NCBI GenBank assembly: GCA_023417315.1
Contig: JAEZFW010000025.1
Location: 1-64,000 of the forward strand
From: Pseudomonadota bacterium
GTDB taxonomy: Bacteria; Pseudomonadota; Gammaproteobacteria; Steroidobacterales; Steroidobacteraceae
Length of the DNA stretch: 64,000 nucleotides
Direction: 5' to 3'
The notes beneath the pieces are model-generated. The model did no database searches, was not told where the DNA came from, and saw nothing but the letters and a program-made list of their open reading frames with translations. Below, in pieces: positions 26,706 through 35,081 of the stretch. Made by a program: the position numbers and the translations under genes. Numbering within the stretch: the stretch's first letter is position 1; each line of letters starts with the position of its first letter.

Positions 26706-27569
26706 TCAGTTGGCATGACTGTGCGGAAGGCCATAGATCCGACGTGCCACATCGCCGTAGATGCACGCTTGCTCCTCGGCGGAGAGGGACGCCAGCAATC
26801 GCTGACTGAGCTCGAACCACACGCCGTACTCGCAAACGAGTTTGCAGACAGGCCAATCGCTGCCCCACATCACTCGCGCGGGTCCGAAACACTCGAGCAC
26901 ATGTTCCACGTAAGGAGCGAGCGAGTCGTAATCGGCGACGCCCGCTTCCGTGACGAGTCCCGAGAGCTTGCAAACCATCTCGGTCTCGCGCGCTAGGGTG
27001 CGCACATCCTTCGACCATGCGTCGAAGCTCTTCGTCGCGATATTCGGCTTGGCCGCGTGATCGAGAACCATCGACAAGCCCGGATATCGCTCCGCAAGCC
27101 GCAGCAGAACGCTCAGATGATGCGGTCGCACGAGCGCATCGAATGTCAGGCCCGCTTCCATCAGCGCTTCGAATGCTGGCGCAAGCGCCGGGCGCATCAC
27201 CCATTCGGGATCCGCGATGTCCTGCAGCATCGGCCGCACGCCGACGAACTTCTCCTGTTCACATAGTCCGAGCAACACGCCTTCGCAATCCGGTGCTTCG
27301 AAGTCGATCCAGCCGACTACACTCGCGATGAAATCGTTTTCCTGCGCGAGCCTCAGGAGGAATCTTGTTTCCTCGACCGTGGGGGCGGCTTGAACCGCAA
27401 TCGTCTCGCGGATCCCGCATTGCTGGAGATGCGGCAGCAGATGTGCGGGCTCGAAGTCGCGATAAAGCGTAGTGAGATCTCGCCCCAGCCAGCCGTAATC
27501 GCCGCGACTCAAGCGCCAAAAATGCTGGTGGCTGTCTATCATCGAGTCGCTTTGCGTGGAGGCGTTCAT
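26706..27569 (-). CDS. Amidohydrolase-family L-fuconolactonase
   Basis: Metal-dependent hydrolase of 287 residues (amidohydrolase_2). It begins MIDSHQHFWRLSRGDYGWL near residue 10, the HxH metal site and a signature of the fuconolactonase/LigI-like group. It also contains LDHAAKP (His ligand) and MWGSDWPVC with the catalytic Asp. It would open L-fucono-lactone to L-fuconate. The chosen ATG (27569) overlaps the preceding stop by 4 bases (ATGA). A start at the MIDSHQ methionine 9 codons later is also possible. Confidence 0.88.
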   Translation of the reverse strand: MNASTQSDSMIDSHQHFWRLSRGDYGWLGRDLTTLYRDFEPAHLLPHLQQCGIRETIAVQAAPTVEETRFLLRLAQENDFIASVVGWIDFEAPDCEGVLLGLCEQEKFVGVRPMLQDIADPEWVMRPALAPAFEALMEAGLTFDALVRPHHLSVLLRLAERYPGLSMVLDHAAKPNIATKSFDAWSKDVRTLARETEMVCKLSGLVTEAGVADYDSLAPYVEHVLECFGPARVMWGSDWPVCKLVCEYGVWFELSQRLLASLSAEEQACIYGDVARRIYGLPHSHAN

Positions 27570-28606
27570 GATGGCGTCGGCGCTGCAGATGCGAGCAGAT
27601 CCGCAGCACGCAAGGCCTGCCATAGCTCCGTCGGGATTGGATGCGTCATCCAGGCGTGCGTCTTGCGCACTTCATCGACGCTGGAGCAACCCGGAATGAC
27701 GGAAGCGACGCGAGGATGTGCCAGCACGAACTGCAGCGCGGCTGCACCCACGGGCGTCGAGAACGCACGACAGATCTCGCCTATGCGCTGCACTCGCTCG
27801 ACGACCGAGCGCGGCGCCGTCTGATAGTTGTAGTGCGCATGTTGATGACCTTCAGCGCTCGCCAAGATGCCAGAGTTGAAGGGACCCCCGATGATCAGTG
27901 ACACATCTCGTGCTTCGCACTGCGGAATGAGCCGTTCAAGCGCCGGTTGCTCGAGCAACGTGTAGCGCCCAGCGAGCAAGAGACAATCGAAATCGCATTC
28001 CGGCAGCAGGCGCTCACAGACTTCGCATTCGTTCACGCCGAGGCCGATGGCACCGACGACCTTCTGCTCGCGCAGCTCCACCATCGCTCGATAGCCGCCC
28101 TGCAGGAACTGAGCAAGGTAGTGCTCGCTTTCGGCTCCATGAGCGAAAGTACCCAAGTCGTGGCACAACAATATGTCCACTCGATCAACGCCCAAACGGC
28201 CCAAACTACTCTCATGCGAGCGCAGGATGCCGTCGTAGGAATAGTCGTAGTGCGGCTCGAAGGGTTCTCTCGAGTAGAAACTATGGCGTGGAACGCTTAC
28301 ATCGCGCGTAGGCTTGAGGATGCGTCCGACTTTCGTCGACAGGATCGGTCGCGCCCGTCCGCGCAGGGCCGCGCCGATGCGCCGTTCGCTGAGGCCGAAT
28401 CCGTAGAAGGGGGCAGTGTCGATGAGCCCGAAACCCGCATCGAGGCCGGTGCGGACGATATCGATGGCTTGTTCGTCCGAAATGTCGCGGTAGAGATTCC
28501 CCAGTCCGCCACCCCCTAATCCAATGGGCGTTATCGCAAGGCCGGTGCGGCCCAAACTGCGAAGTCGGGACGAAGCGCGAATGCCGGATGCAGCTGCGGG
28601 ATTCAT
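27566..28606 (-). CDS. Aldo/keto reductase, likely L-fucose (aldose 1-) dehydrogenase
   Basis: Oxidoreductase of 346 residues with an AKR fold. It has LGRTGLAITPIGLGGGGLGN, GLIDTAPFYGFGLSERRIG (Asp and Tyr of the catalytic tetrad), LSTKVGR (Lys), ILLCHDLG (His) and the C-terminal cofactor site VIPGCSSVDEV. Members of this branch are D-threo-aldose 1-dehydrogenases that oxidise L-fucose to its lactone, the first step of the pathway encoded around it. The ATG at 28606 lacks a convincing ribosome site. The gene lies 53 bases after the permease gene. Confidence 0.88.
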   Translation of the reverse strand: MNPAAASGIRASSRLRSLGRTGLAITPIGLGGGGLGNLYRDISDEQAIDIVRTGLDAGFGLIDTAPFYGFGLSERRIGAALRGRARPILSTKVGRILKPTRDVSVPRHSFYSREPFEPHYDYSYDGILRSHESSLGRLGVDRVDILLCHDLGTFAHGAESEHYLAQFLQGGYRAMVELREQKVVGAIGLGVNECEVCERLLPECDFDCLLLAGRYTLLEQPALERLIPQCEARDVSLIIGGPFNSGILASAEGHQHAHYNYQTAPRSVVERVQRIGEICRAFSTPVGAAALQFVLAHPRVASVIPGCSSVDEVRKTHAWMTHPIPTELWQALRAADLLASAAPTPS

Positions 28607-28659
28607 ATTTGAAAAGGAAGAATAGCAATAAAAAGCTACTCCCGCACGGTGTGCACCCG

Positions 28660-29955
28660 CTAATCGCGTGTTCCGTGCGGCTGCTCCGTCCTCCACATGA
28701 AGACTGCGAAAGCGAGGACAAAGCAAAAGCACACGGCAGGCACGAGGAGGGCGGTGTTGATGGATGTCGCATCGGAGACTCGGCCCATCGCGGCAGTCAG
28801 CAATGCCCCGCCAACGATCGCCATGACGAGAAACGAAGAGCCGCTCTTCGTGAGAGCGCCGAGATCGCGCAGACTCAAAGAAAAGATCGAGGGGAACATG
28901 ATCGACATGAAGAAGCTCACCGTGACGAGCGCGCCGAGCCCCACCGGGCCGCCGAACATGGCCGCGACGCAAGTCAAAGCGGCGGCGGCGCCGGCGAAGA
29001 TCGCCATCAAACCCGCAGCAGAGAAACGGCGCATGAGGGCTGTGCCGCTGAATCGTCCGAGCATGAAGAGAATCAGTGAAGCAGTCAGGAACCCCGAAGC
29101 TTCCTTCTCCAACGTGCCGGGCAGGTTGTATTGCGTGTAGCGAATGAGATAACTCCAGATTCCCACCTGCGCGCCGACGTAGAAGAACTGGGCGACGACG
29201 CCGAACCAAAATCGCTTGTGCGCACGCAGCGCCCTAAAGCTTTCGCCGACCGAATATCTCTGCGCCACCTCGCTCGTCTGCTCATCGACATTCGGGAACT
29301 TCACGAGGGACACAAGCCCAGCCCATAGCAGCACGAACAGGCCCAGCGCGAGATAGGGTAGCTGGACCGCGCGCGCTTCCGCTTCGTACAGCGCGCTCAG
29401 CTCGGATTGCGACAGCGCTCCGATGTGTTCGGGAGTGAGTTGGACGTCCGAGAAGATGAGTTGGCTGCCGAGTACAACTCCGGTAATCGTCCCGAGTGGA
29501 TTGAACGACTGTGCGAAGTTCAGGCGTCGATCCGCATCCTCTGGAGGTCCCATCACGGTCATCAGCGGATTCGCCGAGGTTTCGAGGAACGCAAGTCCGC
29601 TTGCGATCACGAACAGAGCACCCAAGAAGTAGCCGTACTGAAGCATCTCGGCTGCGGGATAGAACAGCAACGCTCCAGTCGCATAGAGCAGCAGACCGAG
29701 AATGACTGCTGCGCGATAACCGTAGCGCCGCATGAAGAGCGAGGCGGGAATCGCAAAGACGAAATAGCCGAAGTAGAACGCAGATTGGACCAGGCCTGAT
29801 TCGAAGTCGCCGAGCCGAAACGCCTTTCGAAACTGCGCGACGAGCACATCATTCAAGCTGTTCGCGATGCCCCACATCAGGAACAGACCCACGATGAGAA
29901 CCGTCGCGGCACGATAGCGAGAGCGGTCGAACGATGCCTCTGCGGCGATGGACAT
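28660..29955 (-). CDS. fucP: L-fucose:H+ symporter-type MFS permease
   Basis: Twelve-segment transporter of 431 residues in the FucP branch of the major facilitator superfamily. The first segment LFLMWGIANSLNDVLVAQFR is close to the conserved FucP entry helix. The rest includes SAFYFGYFVFAIPASLF, FLETSANPLMTVMG and SIMFPSIFSLSLRDLG, all family hallmarks. It would bring L-fucose across the inner membrane with protons. The ATG at 29955 has AGAGGGG 5 bases upstream. It leads the catabolic operon, separated from the iclR-type gene by a repeat array. Confidence 0.9.
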   Translation of the reverse strand: MSIAAEASFDRSRYRAATVLIVGLFLMWGIANSLNDVLVAQFRKAFRLGDFESGLVQSAFYFGYFVFAIPASLFMRRYGYRAAVILGLLLYATGALLFYPAAEMLQYGYFLGALFVIASGLAFLETSANPLMTVMGPPEDADRRLNFAQSFNPLGTITGVVLGSQLIFSDVQLTPEHIGALSQSELSALYEAEARAVQLPYLALGLFVLLWAGLVSLVKFPNVDEQTSEVAQRYSVGESFRALRAHKRFWFGVVAQFFYVGAQVGIWSYLIRYTQYNLPGTLEKEASGFLTASLILFMLGRFSGTALMRRFSAAGLMAIFAGAAAALTCVAAMFGGPVGLGALVTVSFFMSIMFPSIFSLSLRDLGALTKSGSSFLVMAIVGGALLTAAMGRVSDATSINTALLVPAVCFCFVLAFAVFMWRTEQPHGTRD

Positions 29956-29973
29956 GCTTTCCCCTCTTGTGAG

Positions 29974-30113
29974 GGCTGCTGGGCTCTGGGCGCTGGCCAG
30001 AGTCAAGCAACCTGTTTCTAACCTTTCTCACTCATTGGCTACCGGATGAGCTCGCGTTCGATGTCATTGGACGGACAGTACACGCTCTGCCCAGAGCCCA
30101 GAGCCCAGAGCAC
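29974..30113. repeat. Inverted array of GGGCTCT heptamers (family 3)
   Basis: The left arm (29974-30003) reads GGGCTCT, GGGCGCT, GGCCAGA. The right arm (30085-30113) is its inverted counterpart with three AGAGCCC-type units. The core of about 80 bases shows no gene. The array separates the regulator gene from the fucose operon and probably contains or neighbours the operon promoter. Confidence 0.7.
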
Positions 30114-30114
30114 T

Positions 30115-30921
30115 TCACGAATAGTCACCAAGCGCTAACTCGTCTGAGATGTGTGCAGCAGCCTCACGCACCTGAGCGATCGCCGATTCTTTGGATGTGA
30201 CCAACGGAGTGCTTTGCACGAACGGAATCGTGAGTGCAGCGACAGCGGCCTCGTTTCGCATTACCGGCGCCGATAGATCAACGATGCCCTGCACGAAGTG
30301 ACTTGCCGCTTGGTGGTATCCTCGGGTGCGCACCGCCTCTGCACGTGCGACGAATTCATCAGCCGCGGCACCTTTGAGCCCGCAACGCTTGAGCCAGAGA
30401 CGCCGTACTTCGTCGTTCTGAAAGGCGAAAAGCACGAGACCGGAGGTGGCCTTTGTGATCTCTCGGCGATACCCAACTCGGACTGAAAACCCCAGATCGC
30501 CAGGACGCTCGATGCGTGCCACGACGACGATTTGGTCTTCGGAGGGTACTGCGATGTGGCATGACTGGCCGATGGTGTGGCTCAAACGCCGCATGACGGG
30601 CAGGGCGACTTCCAATAGCGAGCGCACCGGTGCCTGCGCCATCCCTAAAGCGAACAGCTTGTTCGTGAGCACATAGCCGGTACCGTTGTCGGCAAGCGTA
30701 ATGAACCCTTTGTATTCCAACACTTGCAGCATGCGGAAGAGCTCGCCTGCCGATCGCCCCAAGCGCTCGGAAATCGTGGACAGGTTGAGAGGTGCCTTCT
30801 CGGCGGCGAGGAGCTCGAGCACATCGAGCCCTTTCTCCAGTGCCGGAGCTCGATATTTGCGAGCAGATGCGTCCGCGCGCGCGACCTTCTTCGTCGGCAT
30901 TCCTGTCGTTCTTCTCGGCAT
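30115..30921 (-). CDS. IclR-family transcriptional regulator of the fucose cluster
   Basis: Regulator of 268 residues. It has an N-terminal winged helix (ALEKGLDVLELLA, LNLSTISERLGRSAGELFRMLQVLEYKGF) and a C-terminal ligand-binding domain (IGQSCHIAVPSEDQIVVVARIE, ATSGLVLFAFQ, FVQGIVDLSAPV). Its position directly upstream of, and in line with, the L-fucose operon suggests it senses a pathway intermediate such as 2-keto-3-deoxy-L-fuconate. The ATG at 30921 has AAGGG 9 bases upstream. A second ATG 7 codons later is possible. The duplicated element on its far side could be its operator, which is inference. Confidence 0.88.
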   Translation of the reverse strand: MPRRTTGMPTKKVARADASARKYRAPALEKGLDVLELLAAEKAPLNLSTISERLGRSAGELFRMLQVLEYKGFITLADNGTGYVLTNKLFALGMAQAPVRSLLEVALPVMRRLSHTIGQSCHIAVPSEDQIVVVARIERPGDLGFSVRVGYRREITKATSGLVLFAFQNDEVRRLWLKRCGLKGAAADEFVARAEAVRTRGYHQAASHFVQGIVDLSAPVMRNEAAVAALTIPFVQSTPLVTSKESAIAQVREAAAHISDELALGDYS

Positions 30922-30955
30922 TGGCGCACCCTTCGAAGGACTCGATCCTACTGCC

Positions 30956-31011
30956 TTTCAGATATGCCGCATGCTTTTATTTGCAAAATAGCTGGCTGCG
31001 ACGTTAGCATC
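30956..31011 (+). promoter_or_regulatory. Duplicated promoter element, copy 1
   Basis: TTTCAGATATG followed by ATTTGCAAAA; TTGCAA (30981) and TAGCAT (31005) stand 18 bases apart like -35 and -10 boxes pointing right. A near copy lies 337 bases downstream. The 31014-31292 stretch between copies holds no gene that I can support. Confidence 0.5.
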
Positions 31012-31292
31012 AGTGTACCAAGGGTAAGAAGGCATGGTTTGCGTTCCTTGCAGCATCATGCCCACGCGCTCGAAGCGCACGATCGATAGCAGGTGGGGGC
31101 GCTCCTCAGTGCGCCCGGCGGGTCACACCGCTGGGACACTGAGGGCGACTCTCAGTCGCAGTCGATATCTTCCGGTCGATCCTTCCCAGTCGATCGCTCG
31201 CCGTCGCGTGTTTCGCGGCGTATGTGCTGCCGCCGTCACCCGTTTGCCTGTCAGTCGGTGAGTCAGCCACCGCCGCACATTTCAGGCATTCA

Positions 31293-31348
31293 TTTCAGAT
31301 ATGACCCGGGGTTTCATTTGCAAAAGCAGTTGTAGCGGCGCTAGCATC
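31293..31348 (+). promoter_or_regulatory. Duplicated promoter element, copy 2, upstream of GH31 gene
   Basis: Repeats the layout of copy 1: TTTCAGATATG, ATTTGCAAAA, TTGCAA at 31318, 18-base spacer, TAGCAT at 31342. Conservation of both the flanking TTTCAGATATG and the boxes suggests a shared regulator site as well as a promoter. Confidence 0.55.
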
Positions 31349-31430
31349 CAAGCGAGCGCACGGTGCTGAATGGAATGCCCGAATGCCCGTCCAGTGCTCG
31401 TGATCGCCTCAGCATGGCGATTGACCCTCA

Positions 31431-31484
31431 GAGCAATCTATATTGCTCGTTGAACCGCGCGTCGTGCGATGCGCGGTTTTTTTT
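31431..31484 (+). terminator. Intrinsic terminator in the leader of the GH31 gene
   Basis: Two adjacent hairpins: GAGCAA/TTGCTC (31431-31448), then AACCGCGC/GCGCGGTT (31453-31478) running into eight T residues. It lies about 130 bases after the promoter copy 2 and 27 bases before the GH31 start. It could therefore attenuate the gene or end a small RNA. No plus-strand gene upstream needs it. Confidence 0.75.
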
Positions 31485-31510
31485 CGACAACGAATGATGA
31501 CGGGGGGACG

Positions 31511-34399
31511 ATGATCGAGAAGATCACGAAGTGGCGGATCGGTTGTCTGGCTGTTGCGCTTGGAGCGCTCAACGGATGTTCGACGAATGATCGTCAGACC
31601 GCGGTCCACGCAGCCTCGCAGGCGCTCGAGCGCACATCGAACGGCGTCATCGTGAGGCCTACTAGCGGGCCGGCGAAGCGTGTCCGCCTTCAGGTGATGT
31701 CCGATCGCATCATCCGCGTGAGCGCGCTGCCGACCGAGTCTTTGGAGTTGCCCGCGAGCTTGATGGTGAAAGCAGCTCCGGCAACCTCCGGCTTCGACGT
31801 TGAGTCCTACAACGGCAGAGTGACGCTCAAGACATCGCAAGTGCGTGCAGATGTCTCTCTCGACACGGGCGGCGTCAGCTTCTTCGAGCTGGATGGACGA
31901 CCCATTCTAGTTGAAAGCGATCGCGGTACGCTCGAGCCCACGCAGGTGGAAGGCCGCGACTACTACGCTGTCCAGCAACGATTCAATCTAGGAACGGACG
32001 AGGCGTTCTACGGTCTAGGCCAGCATCAGAACGCGCAGATGAATCTGAATGGCGAGGATGTCGAGCTCGCGCAGCACAACATGGATGTAGGCATTCCGTT
32101 CGTCGTCTCGGACCGCAACTACGGCGTTCTCTGGGACAACAACTCCATCACCCGCTTCGGGAATCCCAAGCCCTATGGTCTTGCGTCGAGGGATCTCAAG
32201 ATCTATGACGTCAGCGGCAAGGAAGGTGGGTTCACCGCGCGCTACTTCGTGGGCGATCAGCTCAAGCTCACCCGCACGGAAAAGGATGTCGATTATCAGT
32301 ACATCAAAGATCTTGGCAATCGGCCTGCGGAGATGTTGGGCACGAACGTATCCAACACGAGCGCGCAGCCAGTCGATGTAGCGAACGCGCGTGTCGTATG
32401 GGAGGGCGCGGTCGAGTCCGCCATCACCGGTACTCACAAGTTCCAACTGTACTCGAGCAGCTACTTCAAGCTATTTGCAAATGGACAGTTGAAGCTCGAC
32501 GGGTGGCGTCAAAATTGGCTTCCGTGGTACCACAATTTCGAACTGGACATGACGGCGGGGCAGCGCATACCGCTGCGCATCGAGTGGACCTCTAACGACG
32601 GGCACATCGCACTCTTGCACAACGATCCGCTCCCTTCGCGCGAGCGGCATTCATTATCGCTCGCATCCGAAGTCGGTCACGCGATCGACTACTACTTCGT
32701 GAAGGGCGAAAACTTGGACGAAGTGATCGCAGGTTATCGACATCTCACGGGCAAGGCCGTGCTCCTGCCGAAGTGGGCCTATGGTTTCTGGCAGAGCCGA
32801 CAGCGCTACACGAACCAGAAGGAGCTCGTCGATGTCGTGAAGGAGTATCGGCGACGCAAGATTCCGCTCGACAACATCGTACTCGACTGGTTCTACTGGC
32901 CCGAGGACGCATGGGGCTCGCATCAGTTCGATTCGACTCGCTTTCCCGATCCGAAGCGGATGGTCGATGAAGTGCATGCGCTCGATGCGAACCTCATGAT
33001 CTCCGTTTGGCCCAAGTTCTATCCGACCACGAAGAACTATCAGGAGCTCGATGCCAAGGGGTATATCTATCGCCGCAACGTCGAGATGGGGACTAAGGAT
33101 TGGGTAGGCAAGGGGTACTTGAATGCGTTCTACGATCCGTATGCTCAGGAAGCGCGCGAGATTTTCTGGCGTCAGCTCGATGAGAACTTGAACGTGCTCG
33201 GCATCGATGCGTGGTGGCTCGATGCGACGGAGCCCGATATTCATTCGAATCTCGACGTGGAAGAGATCAAGCGCCGAATTCCCACCGCCTTGGGACCGGG
33301 AGCAGCGTTCTTCAACTCGTATCCGCTCGTGCACAGCGAGGGCGTGTACGCGGGCGCGCGCGAGGCGAACCCCGACAAGCGCGTGTTCATCCTCACACGT
33401 TCGTCATTCGCTGGTCAGCAGCGCACTGCCTCGGCCACGTGGAGCGGCGATGTCGCATCGCGCTGGGTCGATCTCTACAACCAGATCTCCGCAGGTGTGA
33501 GCTTCTCGATGTCGGGCTTGCCGAACTGGACGTCGGATATTGGCGGGTTCTCGCTCGAGAATCGCTTCGTCAACCCGAATGAGGAAGACCTCGCGGAGTG
33601 GCGCGAGCTCAACACGCGTTGGTTCCAGTTTGGGTCTTTCTTGCCGCTGTTCCGTTCGCACGGCGAGTTTCCCTATCGCGAGATTTTCAATCTCGCGCCC
33701 GAGGGGTCGGAGGTTTACGAAACGCTCGTGTGGTATGACGAGCTGCGATACCGCCTGATGCCGTACCTCTATACGCTCGCAGCGGATACGTATCATGAAG
33801 ACGCGACGATCTTGCGCGGTCTCATCATGGATTTTCCCGCTGATCGAAAAGTGCGCGATATCAAGGACCAGTATCTGTTCGGCCCGTCCTTCCTCGTCAG
33901 CCCTGTGTACGCATACAAGGCGCGTTCGCGAAGTGTGTACCTGCCGGCGGGGACACGATGGTACGACTTCTATACGGGTGAGGCGCATGCTGGCGGCCAG
34001 CAAATCCAGGCGGCGGCGCCGCTTGCACGGATGCCGCTGTTCGTGAAGGCGGGTGCTATCGTGCCGATGGGCCCCGTCGTGCAGCACACGCAAGAGATGC
34101 CCGCGGCACCGCTCAACGTGTACGTCTACACAGGCGCGAACGGCCGCTTCGAGCTATATGAAGACGACGGACGAACCTATGGTTACGAGCGCGGGGAGTT
34201 CGCGCGTATTCCGTTCTCGTATGACGAAGCGTCGGGCACGCTGACGATCGGCACACGCAAGGGTGCTTACCCCGGCATGGTCAAAGAGCGTCAGATCAAT
34301 GTGCGTTGGATCGCTCCGGGCGTCGCTTCAGCGAACTTCAGTGCACAGCCGAGCGCCACCGTGCTGTACACCGGTGCGACCGTTACAGTGAAGAGATGA
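31511..34399 (+). CDS. GH31 lipoprotein with PA14 domain, probable alpha-xylosidase
   Basis: Exported lipoprotein of 962 residues (lipobox LNGC after a short signal). It has an N-terminal beta-sandwich, a PA14 insertion (about 290-375), the GH31 barrel with nucleophile Asp571 in WWLDATEP and acid/base Asp647 in TWSGD, and a C-terminal DUF5110 (about 870-950). This order matches PA14-bearing alpha-xylosidases acting on xyloglucan oligosaccharides, though alpha-glucosidase activity cannot be excluded. The neighbouring L-fucose genes fit a diet of fucosylated xyloglucan. The ATG at 31511 has a GGGGGG ribosome site. The upstream terminator implies regulated expression. Confidence 0.88.
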   Translation: MIEKITKWRIGCLAVALGALNGCSTNDRQTAVHAASQALERTSNGVIVRPTSGPAKRVRLQVMSDRIIRVSALPTESLELPASLMVKAAPATSGFDVESYNGRVTLKTSQVRADVSLDTGGVSFFELDGRPILVESDRGTLEPTQVEGRDYYAVQQRFNLGTDEAFYGLGQHQNAQMNLNGEDVELAQHNMDVGIPFVVSDRNYGVLWDNNSITRFGNPKPYGLASRDLKIYDVSGKEGGFTARYFVGDQLKLTRTEKDVDYQYIKDLGNRPAEMLGTNVSNTSAQPVDVANARVVWEGAVESAITGTHKFQLYSSSYFKLFANGQLKLDGWRQNWLPWYHNFELDMTAGQRIPLRIEWTSNDGHIALLHNDPLPSRERHSLSLASEVGHAIDYYFVKGENLDEVIAGYRHLTGKAVLLPKWAYGFWQSRQRYTNQKELVDVVKEYRRRKIPLDNIVLDWFYWPEDAWGSHQFDSTRFPDPKRMVDEVHALDANLMISVWPKFYPTTKNYQELDAKGYIYRRNVEMGTKDWVGKGYLNAFYDPYAQEAREIFWRQLDENLNVLGIDAWWLDATEPDIHSNLDVEEIKRRIPTALGPGAAFFNSYPLVHSEGVYAGAREANPDKRVFILTRSSFAGQQRTASATWSGDVASRWVDLYNQISAGVSFSMSGLPNWTSDIGGFSLENRFVNPNEEDLAEWRELNTRWFQFGSFLPLFRSHGEFPYREIFNLAPEGSEVYETLVWYDELRYRLMPYLYTLAADTYHEDATILRGLIMDFPADRKVRDIKDQYLFGPSFLVSPVYAYKARSRSVYLPAGTRWYDFYTGEAHAGGQQIQAAAPLARMPLFVKAGAIVPMGPVVQHTQEMPAAPLNVYVYTGANGRFELYEDDGRTYGYERGEFARIPFSYDEASGTLTIGTRKGAYPGMVKERQINVRWIAPGVASANFSAQPSATVLYTGATVTVKR

Positions 34400-34403
34400 C
34401 ACG

Positions 34404-34480
34404 GAGCGCCTGAGGCGAGCTCGTCGACGGCGCTCGGAGGCGATCAACGCACTCTGGCTGCGAACTCAGGCGCCTGCTCC
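34404..34480. repeat. Inverted repeat downstream of the GH31 gene
   Basis: GGAGCGCCTGAG (34404-34415) and CTCAGGCGCCTGCTCC (34465-34480) can pair as a long-looped hairpin after the GH31 stop. There is no T-tract, so it may be a weak or Rho-assisted terminator. Confidence 0.35.
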
Positions 34481-34515
34481 GGCGTTGAGTACGCAAGCAG
34501 TGGAAGGAGTCGATC

Positions 34516-35055
34516 ATGCAAGAAGCGGTTCGCAGCGAGTCGGAAGAGTGGTTGAGGGCAGGTCGACAAGCGATCGTCTCCGGGACATTGGCGAGTGTGT
34601 TGTCTACGGCAGTGCTCGCGGTCCTTGGCAAGTCGAATCTCGGTAAGCCTGTCGCACCGACTAATGCGACGAGTCATTGGTTATGGGGCGAGCAAGCCTA
34701 CGGCGAGCACGATCCTTCGCTTAGACATACCGCCGTCGGCTACGCGACGCACCATGCTTCGGCAGTCATGTGGGCCACGATCTTCGAGCGCTGGCTGAAT
34801 CACTCGGGCGCGATCCGCGGCGGCGAGATCCTGCGTGATGCTGCAGCGATGACGGCAATCGCCTCTTTCGTCGACTACCAACTCACGCCACCGCGACTGC
34901 GTCCTGGGTTCGAGCAACATCTCTCGCGCGGTGAGTTGCTCGGGGTTTTCGCAGCGTTCGGTGCGGGCCTCGCCTTAGGTGCAATGCTCAATCGTCAACA
35001 CGACCGTCGCATGGACGACCTGATGAGCTTGCCTGCTGAGAGGATCGTTCATTAG
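34516..35055 (+). CDS. Conserved membrane protein of unknown function
   Basis: Protein of 179 residues with about three hydrophobic segments (near 19-38, 74-92 and 135-157). Conserved-looking islands are PTNATSHWLWGEQA, SLRHTAVGYATHHASAVMWA and DYQLTPPRLRPGFEQHLS, the last lying just before the final membrane segment. I recognise the pattern as a widespread proteobacterial hypothetical membrane protein but cannot assign a function. AAGGAG lies 7 bases before the ATG. It is convergent with the M48 protease gene. Confidence 0.75.
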   Translation: MQEAVRSESEEWLRAGRQAIVSGTLASVLSTAVLAVLGKSNLGKPVAPTNATSHWLWGEQAYGEHDPSLRHTAVGYATHHASAVMWATIFERWLNHSGAIRGGEILRDAAAMTAIASFVDYQLTPPRLRPGFEQHLSRGELLGVFAAFGAGLALGAMLNRQHDRRMDDLMSLPAERIVH

Positions 35056-35081
35056 TTTGTTGTATCTGAGACAGGCGCGCT

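Noticed and set aside
31511..34399. GH31 protein considered as the alpha-L-fucosidase of the fucose locus
   Set aside because: The catalytic WWLDATEP and TWSGD motifs are GH31; fucosidases belong to GH29 or GH95 and lack these.
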